Shown: piece after piece, positions 53,562 to 63,116 of the stretch
Layout of the letters: each line of letters opens with the position of its first letter
Numbering within the stretch: the first letter of the stretch is position 1
Assembly: GCF_013300825.1 (NCBI RefSeq)
Contig: NZ_JAAIMY010000012.1
Coordinates: 34,624-98,623, forward strand
Length of the DNA: 64,000 nt
Origin: Blautia wexlerae
GTDB taxonomy: Bacteria; Bacillota; Clostridia; Lachnospirales; Lachnospiraceae
Direction: 5' to 3'
The notes under the pieces: generated by a model
Database searches by the model: none
What the model saw: only the letters and a program-made list of their open reading frames with translations
Told to the model about the DNA's origin: nothing
Position numbers and translations under genes: made by a program

Positions 53562-54637
53562 TGGAAAAGATAAATCTTTCAAGACTGAAAAACTGTATGG
53601 CAAGAGCACAGAGAGGTGAAGAACTGACCATTGGTTTCCTGGGAGGTTCCATTACCCAGGGAAGCCTTGCCACTGAGCATGAGAATACATATGCCTACAG
53701 AGTGTTTACCTGGTGGAAGAAAACCTTTCCAAAAGGGGAATTTCATTATGTAAATGGCGGGATCGGAGGAACAACTTCTCATTATGGAGTTTCCAGAGCT
53801 GTTACGGATGTGCTGATGTATCAGCCGGATTTCGTAATGGTGGATTTCAGTGTGAATGACGAACCGGATGAATTTTTCCAGGAAACCTATGAAGGTGTCA
53901 TACGTAAACTTCTTCGGTGGAAATCAGAACCTGCAGTGGTAATCCTGAACAATGTATTTTATGACACGGGAAAAACTGCTCAGGATTTTCACAATGCAGT
54001 GGGTAACCGGTATCAGGTTCCTCATGTCAGCATGAAAGATACTCTGTATCAGGAAATGAAGCAGGGAAAATATACAAGAGAAGAACTGACACCGGACGGT
54101 CTTCATCCAAATGATAAAGGCCATAAACTGGTGGCAGAGAAGATCATTGCATTTCTGGAAGAGGTTCGAAGCCATATGGCAGAGCCGGAAGATGAGCTGA
54201 CGATTCCGGAACCAATGACCCAGAACGCATATGAAAATGCCAGACGACTGACAATCCGGGAAATTTCTCCGGAGCTTGCAGGATTCCGGGCAGATACAGA
54301 AGAGAAAACAGGACATCTGGATCACTTCAAAAACGGATGGATCGGAAAGAAGCCGGGAGATAAGGTTACTTTTGAGACAGAAGGCTCCTGTATTGCGGTA
54401 CAGTACAGAAAAACCATTCATAAGCCTGCACTGCGTGCCAAGCTTGTGCTGGATGGGGACAGAGCCAATGAGGTACTTCTTGATGCAAATTTCGATGAAG
54501 ACTGGGGTGACTGCCTGTATCTGGAACCAATCCTTCACCATGGGGAAAACAAAACTCATACGGTAGAAATTGAAATCCTGCCGGATAACAATAAAGACGC
54601 AACGCCATTTTACCTGATGTCTTTGATCGTGGCGTGA
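53561..54637 (+). CDS. CE17-like mannan acetyl esterase
   Basis: A 358-residue intracellular esterase. An SGNH domain (about 1-205) has GFLGGSITQG (Ser), GGIGGTTSHYG (Gly), DFSVNDEPDE (Asn) and DGLHPNDKGH (Asp, His). A C-terminal beta-rich module (about 215-355) resembles the CBM35-like domain of the two-domain mannan esterase first described in Roseburia. Next to CE2 it gives two complementary deacetylases. GGGAG precedes the ATG; the frame is open upstream inside CE2. Confidence 0.85.
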   Translation: MEKINLSRLKNCMARAQRGEELTIGFLGGSITQGSLATEHENTYAYRVFTWWKKTFPKGEFHYVNGGIGGTTSHYGVSRAVTDVLMYQPDFVMVDFSVNDEPDEFFQETYEGVIRKLLRWKSEPAVVILNNVFYDTGKTAQDFHNAVGNRYQVPHVSMKDTLYQEMKQGKYTREELTPDGLHPNDKGHKLVAEKIIAFLEEVRSHMAEPEDELTIPEPMTQNAYENARRLTIREISPELAGFRADTEEKTGHLDHFKNGWIGKKPGDKVTFETEGSCIAVQYRKTIHKPALRAKLVLDGDRANEVLLDANFDEDWGDCLYLEPILHHGENKTHTVEIEILPDNNKDATPFYLMSLIVA

Positions 54638-54661
54638 AATATCAGACAAGGAGAACCGATT

Positions 54662-56020
54662 ATGGGATTCAGAGAAGATTTTGCATGGGGAACTGCAACC
54701 AGTTCCTATCAGATAGAAGGTGCTGTAAAAGGCGAAGGAAAGGGAGAACATATCTGGGATGTTTATACAAAAGAACCGGGACACGTGTTTGAAGGCCATA
54801 CAGGAGAAACTGCCTGTGATCATTATCACAGATATCCGGAAGATGTAAAGATCATGAAAGAGATGGGACTGAAGGCTTATCGTTTCTCCATTGACTGGAC
54901 AAGAGTGCTTCCTGATGGATATGGAAAAGTAAATGAGAAGGGGATTGCGTTTTATAATGCACTGATCGACGAGCTTCTGGACAATGGGATTGAACCGTAC
55001 ATTACTCTGTATCACTGGGAACTTCCCTATGAAATCTATAAACAGGGAGGTTGGATGAATCCTCAGATTGTAGAGTGGTTTGGCGAATACGCAAAGCTTG
55101 TAGCCGAACGATTCAGCGACAGGGTGACACATTATTTTACAGTAAATGAGCCTCAGTGTTTTGTAGGACTTGGATTCCTGACAGGGGCGCATGCTCCCGG
55201 GCTGAAATCACCTTTACGTGATACCTTTGAGATGGCGCACAATGTAATGAAAGCCCATGGACAGGCAGTCCGAATGCTGCGCCAGTATGGCAGGCAGCCC
55301 CTTGTTATTGGCTATGCACCTACCTGCGGTATGGTTTATCCGGAAACAGAGAAGCCGGAGGATATTGAGGCGGCAAGACAGGCAATGTTCGCTCTGCAGC
55401 CGGATAACAGTAACTGGACATGGAATGTTTCCTGGTGGTCAGACCCGGTTCTTCTTGGTCATTATCCGGAAGAAGGGCTGAAACGCTATGAACTATATCT
55501 GCCAAAGATTACAGAAGAAGATATGAAGCTGATTTCTGAGCCCATCGATGTTTACGGACAGAATATCTACAATGGAAGATGTGTCCGCATGGGGGCTGAC
55601 GGGAAACCGGAAGATGTGAAACGCTATGCAGGTTTTCCGAAAACAGCCATCAACTGGCCGGTAACACCGGAAGTACTTTACTGGGGGCCGAAGTTCTTAT
55701 ATGAACGCTATCAGAAACCAATCTATATTACTGAGAATGGAATTTCCTGTCATGATGTGATCTCACTGGATGGAAAAGTCCACGATCCAAACAGAATTGA
55801 TTTTCTGGCACGTTATCTTCATGAGCTGAAGAGAGCTGCTTCGGAGATTGACCTGAGAGGATATTTCCAGTGGTCACTGATGGATAACTTTGAATGGGCA
55901 GAAGGATATGCCCAGCGTTTCGGGCTTGTGTATGTAGATTTCAGAAATCAACAGAGAATTCTGAAGGATTCTGCATACTGGTACAGAGATGTGATCCGGG
56001 AGAATGGCAATAATCTGTAA
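54662..56020 (+). CDS. beta-glucosidase-like enzyme (GH1)
   Basis: A 452-residue TIM-barrel glycosidase. The acid/base is Glu163 in TVNEPQC, and the nucleophile is Glu358 in YITENG. The start is DFAWGTATSSYQIEGA, typical of GH1. It is cytosolic. In this operon it probably removes glucose from the non-reducing end of glucomannan oligosaccharides, though beta-mannosidase action is possible. A broken close copy lies at 43277-44080. Confidence 0.93.
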   Translation: MGFREDFAWGTATSSYQIEGAVKGEGKGEHIWDVYTKEPGHVFEGHTGETACDHYHRYPEDVKIMKEMGLKAYRFSIDWTRVLPDGYGKVNEKGIAFYNALIDELLDNGIEPYITLYHWELPYEIYKQGGWMNPQIVEWFGEYAKLVAERFSDRVTHYFTVNEPQCFVGLGFLTGAHAPGLKSPLRDTFEMAHNVMKAHGQAVRMLRQYGRQPLVIGYAPTCGMVYPETEKPEDIEAARQAMFALQPDNSNWTWNVSWWSDPVLLGHYPEEGLKRYELYLPKITEEDMKLISEPIDVYGQNIYNGRCVRMGADGKPEDVKRYAGFPKTAINWPVTPEVLYWGPKFLYERYQKPIYITENGISCHDVISLDGKVHDPNRIDFLARYLHELKRAASEIDLRGYFQWSLMDNFEWAEGYAQRFGLVYVDFRNQQRILKDSAYWYRDVIRENGNNL

Positions 56021-56077
56021 ATGGTTTCCGGAAATGCTCGGCAGTATCTCCGGACTTTCAGGCGGAAAGGTAATGCA

Positions 56078-56806
56078 ATGAAGAAAACAGCACTTGATGA
56101 TGATGCTTATCTTTATCAGAAAAGAGAAGAAAAGACAGAAAAAGAAAAATGGTCAGAAATGAACCGACATCAGAGAATGCAGTATTTTCTGGATTACTAT
56201 CTGGTGAAGCTGCTGGTTTTTACAGGAATTATCCTGGCAGTTGTTCTGTTTGTATGGAATTTTATAAGTAAGTCAAAAGAAGACACAGTACTCTATGTGG
56301 CTGTGGTTGATGAAGTCTTACAGACAGAAGGAACTGAGAAACTGAAAGAAGAGCTTACAGAATATCTGGGGGCAGATGGAAAATATCGGAAAATAATAAT
56401 CGATGACAGCTTTTATATGGATGATGGAGGCCTTGAGAAGCTGGAAGTGTATCTTTATAATAAGCAGATTGATGTGGTCATAGCGGATGAAGCTGTGTAC
56501 AAAGAACTGGCAGGTTATGGTTTTTTTCAGGATATCAGTACTGTTCCCGGTGTTTCTTCAAAATATGCAGATCTGTATGTGAAAGCAGCCGGATATAAAG
56601 ATGAAGATACAGATAAAGACACAGATTCTTTTGAGGATCATTCAACCGCAAAAGGTGAGGAACTTCCTTATGGAGTGGACATTTCCGCAAGCAGGATCAG
56701 TGATATTAAAACAAAGATCCAGATGCCTGTACTGTCGATAGCGCAGGGAGCTGAGAATATGGAAAATGCAGTGAAATTGCTGGACTTTATTTACAAACAG
56801 AGATAA
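56078..56806 (+). CDS. single-pass membrane protein of unknown function
   Basis: A 242-residue protein with an acidic/basic cytoplasmic start (about 1-45), one transmembrane helix (LLVFTGIILAVVLFVWNFI, about 50-68) and an extracellular domain with DVVIADEAVYKELAGYGFF, which weakly recalls solute-binding proteins. An acidic linker (DEDTDKDTDSFED) lies near residue 185. GGAAAGG precedes ATG 56078. It is embedded in the mannan operon, but no role can be assigned. Confidence 0.7.
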   Translation: MKKTALDDDAYLYQKREEKTEKEKWSEMNRHQRMQYFLDYYLVKLLVFTGIILAVVLFVWNFISKSKEDTVLYVAVVDEVLQTEGTEKLKEELTEYLGADGKYRKIIIDDSFYMDDGGLEKLEVYLYNKQIDVVIADEAVYKELAGYGFFQDISTVPGVSSKYADLYVKAAGYKDEDTDKDTDSFEDHSTAKGEELPYGVDISASRISDIKTKIQMPVLSIAQGAENMENAVKLLDFIYKQR

Positions 56807-56852
56807 GATGAAGATAAAAAGCATCTGTAAAAATAATTTAACCAAATCAGGG

Positions 56853-56902
56853 AAGTCCCCTGCTGAGTTTGCAAAAAAGCAATAAGCAGTGGGTGGGGAC
56901 TT
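56853..56902 (+). promoter_or_regulatory. nested hairpin before the epimerase gene
   Basis: AAGTCCCC pairs perfectly with GGGGACTT, with inner CTGCT/AGCAG and TTGC/GCAA stems. It shares GCAATAAGC-GTGGGTGG with the hairpin before nanE (3428-3473) and lies nine bases before the ribosome site. Confidence 0.6.
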
Positions 56903-56923
56903 GTTTGTATCAGGAGGAGAAGA

Positions 56924-58102
56924 ATGGGTACATTTGCAAAGGAAATTGAGGAAGAATTAAAGCAGAAGCTAATCCCTTTCTGGGAGAATTTGAGGGATGA
57001 AGAGAATGGCGGATATTATGGCTATATGGGTTATGACCTTAAGGTACAGAAGGATTATGAAAAGGGATGTATCTTAAACAGCAGAATCCTGTGGTTCTTT
57101 GCCAATGCCTATATGACACTGGGACAGAAAAAACTGAAAGAGGATGCAGATCATGCATATGCATTCCTGAAAGAGAAGTGTCTGGACAGAGAATATGGTG
57201 GCATGTTCTGGTCAGTCACTTATGACGGAAAACCGGCAGATACAACTAAGCATACATATAATCAGGCTTTTGCAATCTATGCTCTTTCTTCCTATTATGA
57301 TGCCACCGGTAATGAGGAAGCCCTGGAGATCGCCAGAGGACTTCAGAAGGTGATCGAGGAGAGATGTACGGATGAGTACGGATATCTGGAAGCATTCAAC
57401 CGTAAATTTGAACCGGAAGAAAATGACAAACTTTCTGAGAACGGAGTCATTGCAGAGAAGACCATGAATACACTTCTTCATGTATTCGAAGCATACACCG
57501 AATTCTATCGTGTGACAAAGGACGAAAAGACCGGTGACAGGCTGCGTTTTATGATGGATATTTTCGCAGACAAGGTTTATAATAAGGAACTTGGAAGACA
57601 GGAAGTTTTCTTTGATAAGACATGGAACAGTCTGATCGATCTGTATTCTTACGGTCATGATATTGAGACTTCCTGGCTGATGGACAGAGGCCTTGAAGTG
57701 CTGGGTGATGAGAAATACACAGCGAAGATCGCACCGATCACAGCCGAGATTGTAGAGAACATTTATCAGAGGGCCTATAATGATCATTCCCTGATGAACG
57801 AATGTGAAAAGGGTGTGAATGATACAAAGAGAGTCTGGTGGGTACAGGCTGAGACAGTGGTAGGTTTCCTGAACGGATACCAGAGAAATCCGGAGAAGAA
57901 AGAGTACCTGCAGGCTGCCGAGGATGTATGGAGCTATATCAAAGCATATCTGCTGGACCCGAGAGAGGGTTCTGAGTGGTTCTGGTATGTAAACGCAGAC
58001 CACACACCTGCAGATGAACCAATCGTAGAACCGTGGAAATGCCCGTATCACAACGGACGTATGTGTATGGAAGTTATAAGGAGGATGAAAGATGCTGAAT
58101 AA
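56924..58102 (+). CDS. mannobiose 2-epimerase (AGE family)
   Basis: A 392-residue alpha/alpha-barrel enzyme of the N-acylglucosamine/cellobiose epimerase family. It should convert the reducing-end mannose of mannobiose to glucose, giving mannosyl-glucose. Active-site His residues lie in [40 protein letters not shown] and [19 protein letters not shown] precedes the ATG. Its 3' end overlaps the phosphorylase-mutase fusion by 11 bases, fitting their consecutive reactions. Confidence 0.92.
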   Translation: MGTFAKEIEEELKQKLIPFWENLRDEENGGYYGYMGYDLKVQKDYEKGCILNSRILWFFANAYMTLGQKKLKEDADHAYAFLKEKCLDREYGGMFWSVTYDGKPADTTKHTYNQAFAIYALSSYYDATGNEEALEIARGLQKVIEERCTDEYGYLEAFNRKFEPEENDKLSENGVIAEKTMNTLLHVFEAYTEFYRVTKDEKTGDRLRFMMDIFADKVYNKELGRQEVFFDKTWNSLIDLYSYGHDIETSWLMDRGLEVLGDEKYTAKIAPITAEIVENIYQRAYNDHSLMNECEKGVNDTKRVWWVQAETVVGFLNGYQRNPEKKEYLQAAEDVWSYIKAYLLDPREGSEWFWYVNADHTPADEPIVEPWKCPYHNGRMCMEVIRRMKDAE

Positions 58103-60944
58103 ACAGTATTACGTTGAAAAAGCGAAAGTAGAAAAACTGATCGCAAGAAAGAATCAGAAATCAGATTTTTACAATGGAATTTATGACCGTTATGAATATC
58201 CGGTACTGACAAGAGAGTTCGCACCGGTTGAATGGAGATATGACCTGAACCCGAAGACAAACCCCAATTTCCAGGAGCGCCTTGGAATCAACGCAGTAAT
58301 GAATTCCGGTGCTATTGAACTGAACGGAAAATATTATCTGGTTGTCCGTGTAGAGGGAAATGACCGTAAATCTTTCTTTGCAGTAGCAGAAAGTGATACA
58401 GGAATCGACGGATTCCATTTCTGGGATTATCCGGTACAGCTTCCGGATACCTGTCCGGAGGAAACAAACGTATATGACATGCGTCTGACCAAACACGAAG
58501 ATGGATGGATCTACGGTGTATTCTGCTCTGAGAGCAAAGATACAACAAATCCGGATCTGTCTGCAGCAGTTGCAGAAGCCGGTATTGTAAGAACAAAAGA
58601 TCTCAAGACATGGGAGCGTCTGGACAATCTGAAAACTCTTCAGTCCCCGCAGCAGAGAAACGTAGTTCTTCATCCGGAATTTGTAGATGGCAAATATGCA
58701 TTCTACACACGTCCGATGGACGGCTTCATTGAAACAGGAAGCGGCGGAGGAATCGGATTCGGTCTCTGCGACGATATCGAACATGCAGTGATCGATGAAG
58801 AGAAGATCATCAGCAGAAGAATTTACCACACACTGACAGAGTCCAAGAACGGTGCAGGTGCAGTGCCGATCAGAGGTAAGAAATGCTGGATCAACATTGC
58901 TCACGGTGTAAGAAATACAGCAGCAGGACTTCGTTATGTTCTCTATGTATTCGGAACAGATTTAAATGATCCGTCTAAAGTGATCGCTGAGCCATCAGGT
59001 GTATTCCTTGTTCCGCTTGGAAAAGAGAGAGTCGGAGATGTTTCCAATGTAGTATTTACAAACGGTGCCATCGCAAGAGAAAACGGAGATGTTTATATTT
59101 ACTATGCATCCTGCGATACAAGAATGCACGTAGCAACTACAACTATTGACAAACTGGAAGACTATCTGTTCAACACACCAAGAGATCCACACCGTTCTCC
59201 GGACTGCGTAAAGCAGCGCTGCGAACTGATCATGAACAATACTTATCAGCGCTGGTGCGAGGATGAGTACTTTGACGCAGACACAAGAGCTGAGCTAAAA
59301 GCAATCGCAGATGATCCTCAGGAGATCAAAGAGAGATTTTACAAAGATCTGGAATTCGGTACAGGCGGACTGAGAGGAATTCTCGGTGCTGGTACCAACC
59401 GTATGAACATTTATACAGTAAGAAAAGCAACTCAGGGACTTGCAAACTTTATCATCAAAGAGAACGCACAGGCAAAGGGTGTTGCCATTGCATTTGACTC
59501 CAGACATATGTCACCGGAATTTGCAAAAGAGACAGCTCTGTGCATGGCTGCAAACGGAATTAAGGCATATATTTTCCCGTCCCTTCGTCCTACACCAATG
59601 CTTTCCTTTGCACTTCGTGAGTTAGGCTGCATAGCAGGTGTGGTGGTAACTGCAAGCCACAATCCGCCACAGTACAATGGATACAAAGTTTACTGGGAGG
59701 ACGGCGCACAGATCACAGCTCCTAAGGATAAACAGATCATTACAGAAGTTCAGGCGATTACAGATTTCGCTCAGGTGAAGACAATGTCTGAAGAAGATGC
59801 AAAGGCAGCCGGCCTTTACGAAGTGATCGGTGAAGAAATTGATGACAGATACATGGAAGCTCTTAAGAAACTGGTTCTCCGTCCGGAAGCTATCAAAGAG
59901 CAGGCAGATAAGCTGAAAATCGTTTACACACCTCTTCACGGAACAGGTAATATTCCGGTAAGACGTGTACTGAAAGAACTTGGATTTAACAATGTTTATG
60001 TAGTAAAAGAGCAGGAGCTTCCTGACGGAGATTTCCCTACAGTAAGCTATCCGAACCCAGAGGATAAGAATGCATTTACACTGGCTCTGAAGCTTGCGGC
60101 AGAAGTGGACGCAGATATCGTTCTGGCTACTGACCCGGATGCAGACAGACTTGGAATTTATGCAAAGAATGAGAAAACCGGCGAGTATGAAAGTTTCACA
60201 GGAAATATGTCCGGAATGCTGATCCTGGAATATCTTCTTTCCCAGAAAAAAGAACTGGGTATGCTTCCTGAGAATGGTGCTGTTGTAACTACGATTGTTT
60301 CCGGAAAAATGGCAAGAGCTATTGCGAAAGAATACAATGTGGCACTGATCGAGACACTGACAGGATTCAAATACATTGGTGAGCAGATTAAATTCTTTGA
60401 GCAGAATCATGACCATGAATTCCTCTTCGGATACGAAGAAAGCTACGGCTGTCTGGAAGGTACCCATGCAAGAGACAAAGATGCAGTTGTAGCTGTTATG
60501 GCTCTCTGCGAGGCAGCAGCTTACTATAAATCAAAAGGAATCACTCTCTGCGAGCAGATGGAGAAGCTTTATCAGAAATACGGATTCTATAAAGAAAGCC
60601 TTTTCTTCCAGACCTTCCCTGGAGCAGAAGGAAAAGCAAAAATTGATGGTCTGATGGATGCGCTGAGAAACGAGCCTCCGAAACAGGTTGGTCCGTTCAA
60701 GGTAACTGCGCTTGAGGATTATAAGAAGAGCGTACGCACAGATATCGCAACAGGCGAAACTTCTGCACTGACACTTCCGGAATCCAATGTACTGTACTTT
60801 GAGCTGGAGGATGGTGCATGGTTCTGTGTAAGACCATCCGGAACAGAGCCGAAGATTAAATACTATGCAGGCGTGAAGGGTACAGATGCACAGGATGCTG
60901 CAGACAAGCTGGAAGCATTATCCAAGGCAGTTGTGGAACTTTAA
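58092..60944 (+). CDS. fused mannosyl-glucose phosphorylase (GH130_1) and phosphohexomutase
   Basis: A 950-residue protein that is two enzymes in one frame. Residues 1 to about 385 are a GH130_1-type phosphorylase (Asp129 in [25 protein letters not shown]), expected to split mannosyl-glucose into mannose-1-phosphate and glucose. Residues from about 384 are a complete phosphogluco/phosphomannomutase: GTGGLRG, phosphoserine Ser522 in TASHNPP, metal loop DPDADR (681-686), GYEESYG (780-786) and the C-terminal RPSGTEPK. The in-frame ATG at codon 381 has no ribosome site, so I expect one fused polypeptide. Confidence 0.9.
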   Translation: MLNKQYYVEKAKVEKLIARKNQKSDFYNGIYDRYEYPVLTREFAPVEWRYDLNPKTNPNFQERLGINAVMNSGAIELNGKYYLVVRVEGNDRKSFFAVAESDTGIDGFHFWDYPVQLPDTCPEETNVYDMRLTKHEDGWIYGVFCSESKDTTNPDLSAAVAEAGIVRTKDLKTWERLDNLKTLQSPQQRNVVLHPEFVDGKYAFYTRPMDGFIETGSGGGIGFGLCDDIEHAVIDEEKIISRRIYHTLTESKNGAGAVPIRGKKCWINIAHGVRNTAAGLRYVLYVFGTDLNDPSKVIAEPSGVFLVPLGKERVGDVSNVVFTNGAIARENGDVYIYYASCDTRMHVATTTIDKLEDYLFNTPRDPHRSPDCVKQRCELIMNNTYQRWCEDEYFDADTRAELKAIADDPQEIKERFYKDLEFGTGGLRGILGAGTNRMNIYTVRKATQGLANFIIKENAQAKGVAIAFDSRHMSPEFAKETALCMAANGIKAYIFPSLRPTPMLSFALRELGCIAGVVVTASHNPPQYNGYKVYWEDGAQITAPKDKQIITEVQAITDFAQVKTMSEEDAKAAGLYEVIGEEIDDRYMEALKKLVLRPEAIKEQADKLKIVYTPLHGTGNIPVRRVLKELGFNNVYVVKEQELPDGDFPTVSYPNPEDKNAFTLALKLAAEVDADIVLATDPDADRLGIYAKNEKTGEYESFTGNMSGMLILEYLLSQKKELGMLPENGAVVTTIVSGKMARAIAKEYNVALIETLTGFKYIGEQIKFFEQNHDHEFLFGYEESYGCLEGTHARDKDAVVAVMALCEAAAYYKSKGITLCEQMEKLYQKYGFYKESLFFQTFPGAEGKAKIDGLMDALRNEPPKQVGPFKVTALEDYKKSVRTDIATGETSALTLPESNVLYFELEDGAWFCVRPSGTEPKIKYYAGVKGTDAQDAADKLEALSKAVVEL

Positions 60945-61006
60945 CACAAAGAGCCTGAAATACTTGTCTGACTAAGTAAAATAGTAGACAGGTAGTAAAG
61001 AAAAGG

Positions 61007-61035
61007 GGCACGCAGGAGAATCTCTCAGGCGTGCC
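61007..61035 (+). promoter_or_regulatory. hairpin before manA
   Basis: GGCACGC pairs with GCGTGCC around an inner AGGAGA/TCTCT stem. There is no T run. It may affect translation or stability of the manA part of the message, and it hides an AGGAG distinct from the real GGAGG site at 61046-61050. Confidence 0.5.
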
Positions 61036-61060
61036 TGAAGTAAATGGAGGAAATTTACAA

Positions 61061-62002
61061 ATGGCAATTTTTAAATTAAAACCAAGCTGCAAGGATTACC
61101 TCTGGGGCGGTACAAGATTAAGAACTGAGTTTGGGATTGAATATGACAGGGATCCTCTGGCAGAGTCCTGGGAGCTTTCCTGTCATCCGGACGGACCAAG
61201 TTATATTGTAAACGGAGAATATGCAGGGAAAACTTTGCAGCAGTATATTGATGAAAACGGGAAAGAGATTCTGGGAACTGACTGCCAGTCCTTCGAGCAG
61301 TTCCCGGTTCTGATCAAATTTATTGATGCAAAAAAAGACCTTTCCATCCAGGTACATCCGGACAATGCTTACGCACTGAAAAACGAAGGACAGTACGGAA
61401 AGACCGAGATGTGGTATGTGATGGATGCGGCAGAAGGGGCAAGCCTTTTCTACGGATTTGCAAAAGAAGTTTCTGAAGAAGAATTTGAGGAACGTATCCG
61501 CAATCATACTCTCACAGATGTTCTGAATAAAGTAATGATCCATAAAGGTGACGTACTTTTTATTGATCCGGGCACTATCCATGCCATTGGAGCAGGAAGC
61601 CTGATCGCTGAAATTCAGCAGAATTCCAATGTTACATACCGTGTTTACGACTATGGACGCAAAGGACCGGACGGAAAAGAGCGAGAACTTCATGTAGACA
61701 AGGCTCTCCAGGTGACAAAACGTGAGCCTGCAGCTACTGACAGGGATTTCGGACCACACGTTGCATCCTGCGAATATTTCACAGTAGACAAAGTGATCCT
61801 GGACGGACTGAGAAGAAAGAAACTGACAGGAGAAGCTGACGGCACTTCTTTCGTAAGTGTACTGGTTATGAGTGGTGCAGGTAAGATCACTGCAAGCGGA
61901 CAGACTATGGAAGTGAAGAAGGGTGACAGTATCTTTATCACAGCCGGTTCCGGCGAGTATGAGCTGGAAGGTGATATGGAGGCACTGCTTACCACTGTAT
62001 AA
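61061..62002 (+). CDS. manA: mannose-6-phosphate isomerase
   Basis: A 313-residue cupin-fold zinc enzyme of the short Firmicutes type. Zinc ligands are in QVHPDNAYA, KTEMWYV and PGTIHAIGAGSLIAEIQQ; the start is KDYLWGGTRLRTEFG. It converts mannose-6-phosphate to fructose-6-phosphate, the last step of the mannan route in this locus. GGAGG is ten bases before ATG 61061, which I prefer to ATG 61031. A very strong terminator follows. Confidence 0.93.
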   Translation: MAIFKLKPSCKDYLWGGTRLRTEFGIEYDRDPLAESWELSCHPDGPSYIVNGEYAGKTLQQYIDENGKEILGTDCQSFEQFPVLIKFIDAKKDLSIQVHPDNAYALKNEGQYGKTEMWYVMDAAEGASLFYGFAKEVSEEEFEERIRNHTLTDVLNKVMIHKGDVLFIDPGTIHAIGAGSLIAEIQQNSNVTYRVYDYGRKGPDGKERELHVDKALQVTKREPAATDRDFGPHVASCEYFTVDKVILDGLRRKKLTGEADGTSFVSVLVMSGAGKITASGQTMEVKKGDSIFITAGSGEYELEGDMEALLTTV

Positions 62003-62033
62003 ATAAGCGTACTTCTTAAAAAAATTATTAAAG

Positions 62034-62086
62034 AAAAAGTTTTTACAGAAAGCCTGTGAAGCCTGTAAAAACTTTTTCTTTTTTTG
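62034..62086 (+). terminator. terminator of the mannan locus
   Basis: A perfect 15-bp stem (AAAAAGTTTTTACAG with CTGTAAAAACTTTTT) followed by a T-rich tract. Confidence 0.92.
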
Positions 62087-62182
62087 CTTATCAGACCGGT
62101 GATGCAGACCGGATTATTTTGTATTTTTTGAAAAACATATAAATATATGAAGGAAAACAACAGGATTTCCGCAGAAACAGCC

Positions 62183-62210
62183 TTGCAATTTGTGATGAAT
62201 ACGTTATAAT
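62183..62210 (+). promoter_or_regulatory. promoter of the membrane protein-lrgAB unit
   Basis: TTGCAA (62183-62188) and a perfect TATAAT (62205-62210) are 16 bases apart, 54 bases before the TTG start of the next gene. Confidence 0.65.
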
Positions 62211-62263
62211 AAAAAAACGTAACGAACCTAAATTGGTTAGACCAATATGAAGGAGTTGAATAT

Positions 62264-62731
62264 TTGAAAAGTAAAAAAGAACGAGACTGGAAGTTTATTA
62301 TCGGTATGATTGTTCTGCTTGCCATTTTTGCTGTAATGGGAGGTGCTTTCTGGAATATGGTAGGAAAGCAGGCACAGATGGTCAGAGAAGAAGAGCAGAA
62401 AGAGGAAGCAAATGCTATTTCTGCAATCTATATCGAAACAGGAGAATTTTTGAAGACCGGAGTTTTTGTGGATCTGAACAATGGAACTATTTTCAGCGCA
62501 GACATACCGGCAGAGGGCATTTACAATAAAAAAGGAAAATTAATTTCCGATGATGTATTGGAAAATGGGGATAAAGTAAAGATATACGGCGATGGGATCA
62601 TGTTGGAATCTTTCCCGGGACAGTATCCGGGCGTGACAAAGATTCAGAGAACCGGTCGTGCATCTCTTGAGGAAACTCAGGAGTATGAAGATCTGGTAAA
62701 TGGAATGATGAAGCCTGTAGCCGTTCAGTAA
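62264..62731 (+). CDS. small membrane-anchored protein
   Basis: A 155-residue protein beginning at TTG after GAAGGAG. One N-terminal transmembrane helix (about 12-31), a short Glu-rich stretch, then a beta-rich extracellular domain (GVFVDLNNGTIFSADIPAEG, KVKIYGDGIMLESFPGQYPG). The latter pattern recalls DUF3221-type OB-like domains, but this is weak. It lies 19 bases before lrgA. Function unknown. Confidence 0.65.
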   Translation: MKSKKERDWKFIIGMIVLLAIFAVMGGAFWNMVGKQAQMVREEEQKEEANAISAIYIETGEFLKTGVFVDLNNGTIFSADIPAEGIYNKKGKLISDDVLENGDKVKIYGDGIMLESFPGQYPGVTKIQRTGRASLEETQEYEDLVNGMMKPVAVQ

Positions 62732-62750
62732 GGATTAGAGGAGACTGAAA

Positions 62751-63116
62751 ATGAAATACGTAAGACAATTCTGGATTATTTTACTGATATCTGCAATGGG
62801 AGAGGCATTACATGTTCTGATCCCGCTTCCTGTACCTGCAAGTGTGTACGGACTTGTGATTATGCTGATCGCACTGGGAACACACATTATCAAACTGGAA
62901 CAGGTCAAAGATGCAGCGGAATTTCTCATAGAGATTATGCCGGTTATGTTTATCCCGGCAGGTGTCGGATTACTGACAGCCTGGGGCATACTGAAACCGG
63001 TATGTGTGCCGATTATTCTGATTACAGTGATCACCACAGTTGTGGTAATGGTTGTGACGGGGCGTGTCACACAGGCAGTTATTCGTATGGACAGAAAGAA
63101 AGGACAGAAAAGATAA
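62751..63116 (+). CDS. lrgA: CidA/LrgA-family membrane protein
   Basis: A 121-residue holin-like protein with four hydrophobic helices. The LPVPASVYGLVIMLIAL and FLIEIMPVMFIPAGVGLL stretches are family hallmarks. LrgAB pairs affect autolysis and, in several Firmicutes, transport of pyruvate or glycolate. Its stop codon shares one base with the lrgB start. Confidence 0.9.
   Translation: MKYVRQFWIILLISAMGEALHVLIPLPVPASVYGLVIMLIALGTHIIKLEQVKDAAEFLIEIMPVMFIPAGVGLLTAWGILKPVCVPIILITVITTVVVMVVTGRVTQAVIRMDRKKGQKR

Noticed and set aside
53924..55192. 422-codon open frame on the minus strand
   Set aside because: It runs antisense across the CE17 and GH1 genes and is a by-product of their codon bias.
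59232..59234. Internal ATG as a separate start of the mutase
   Set aside because: No Shine-Dalgarno-like sequence precedes it and the frame is continuous with the phosphorylase, so a fused product is the simpler reading, though internal initiation is not excluded.
59622..60467. 281-codon open frame on the minus strand
   Set aside because: Antisense to the mutase half of the fusion, with typical shadow composition.
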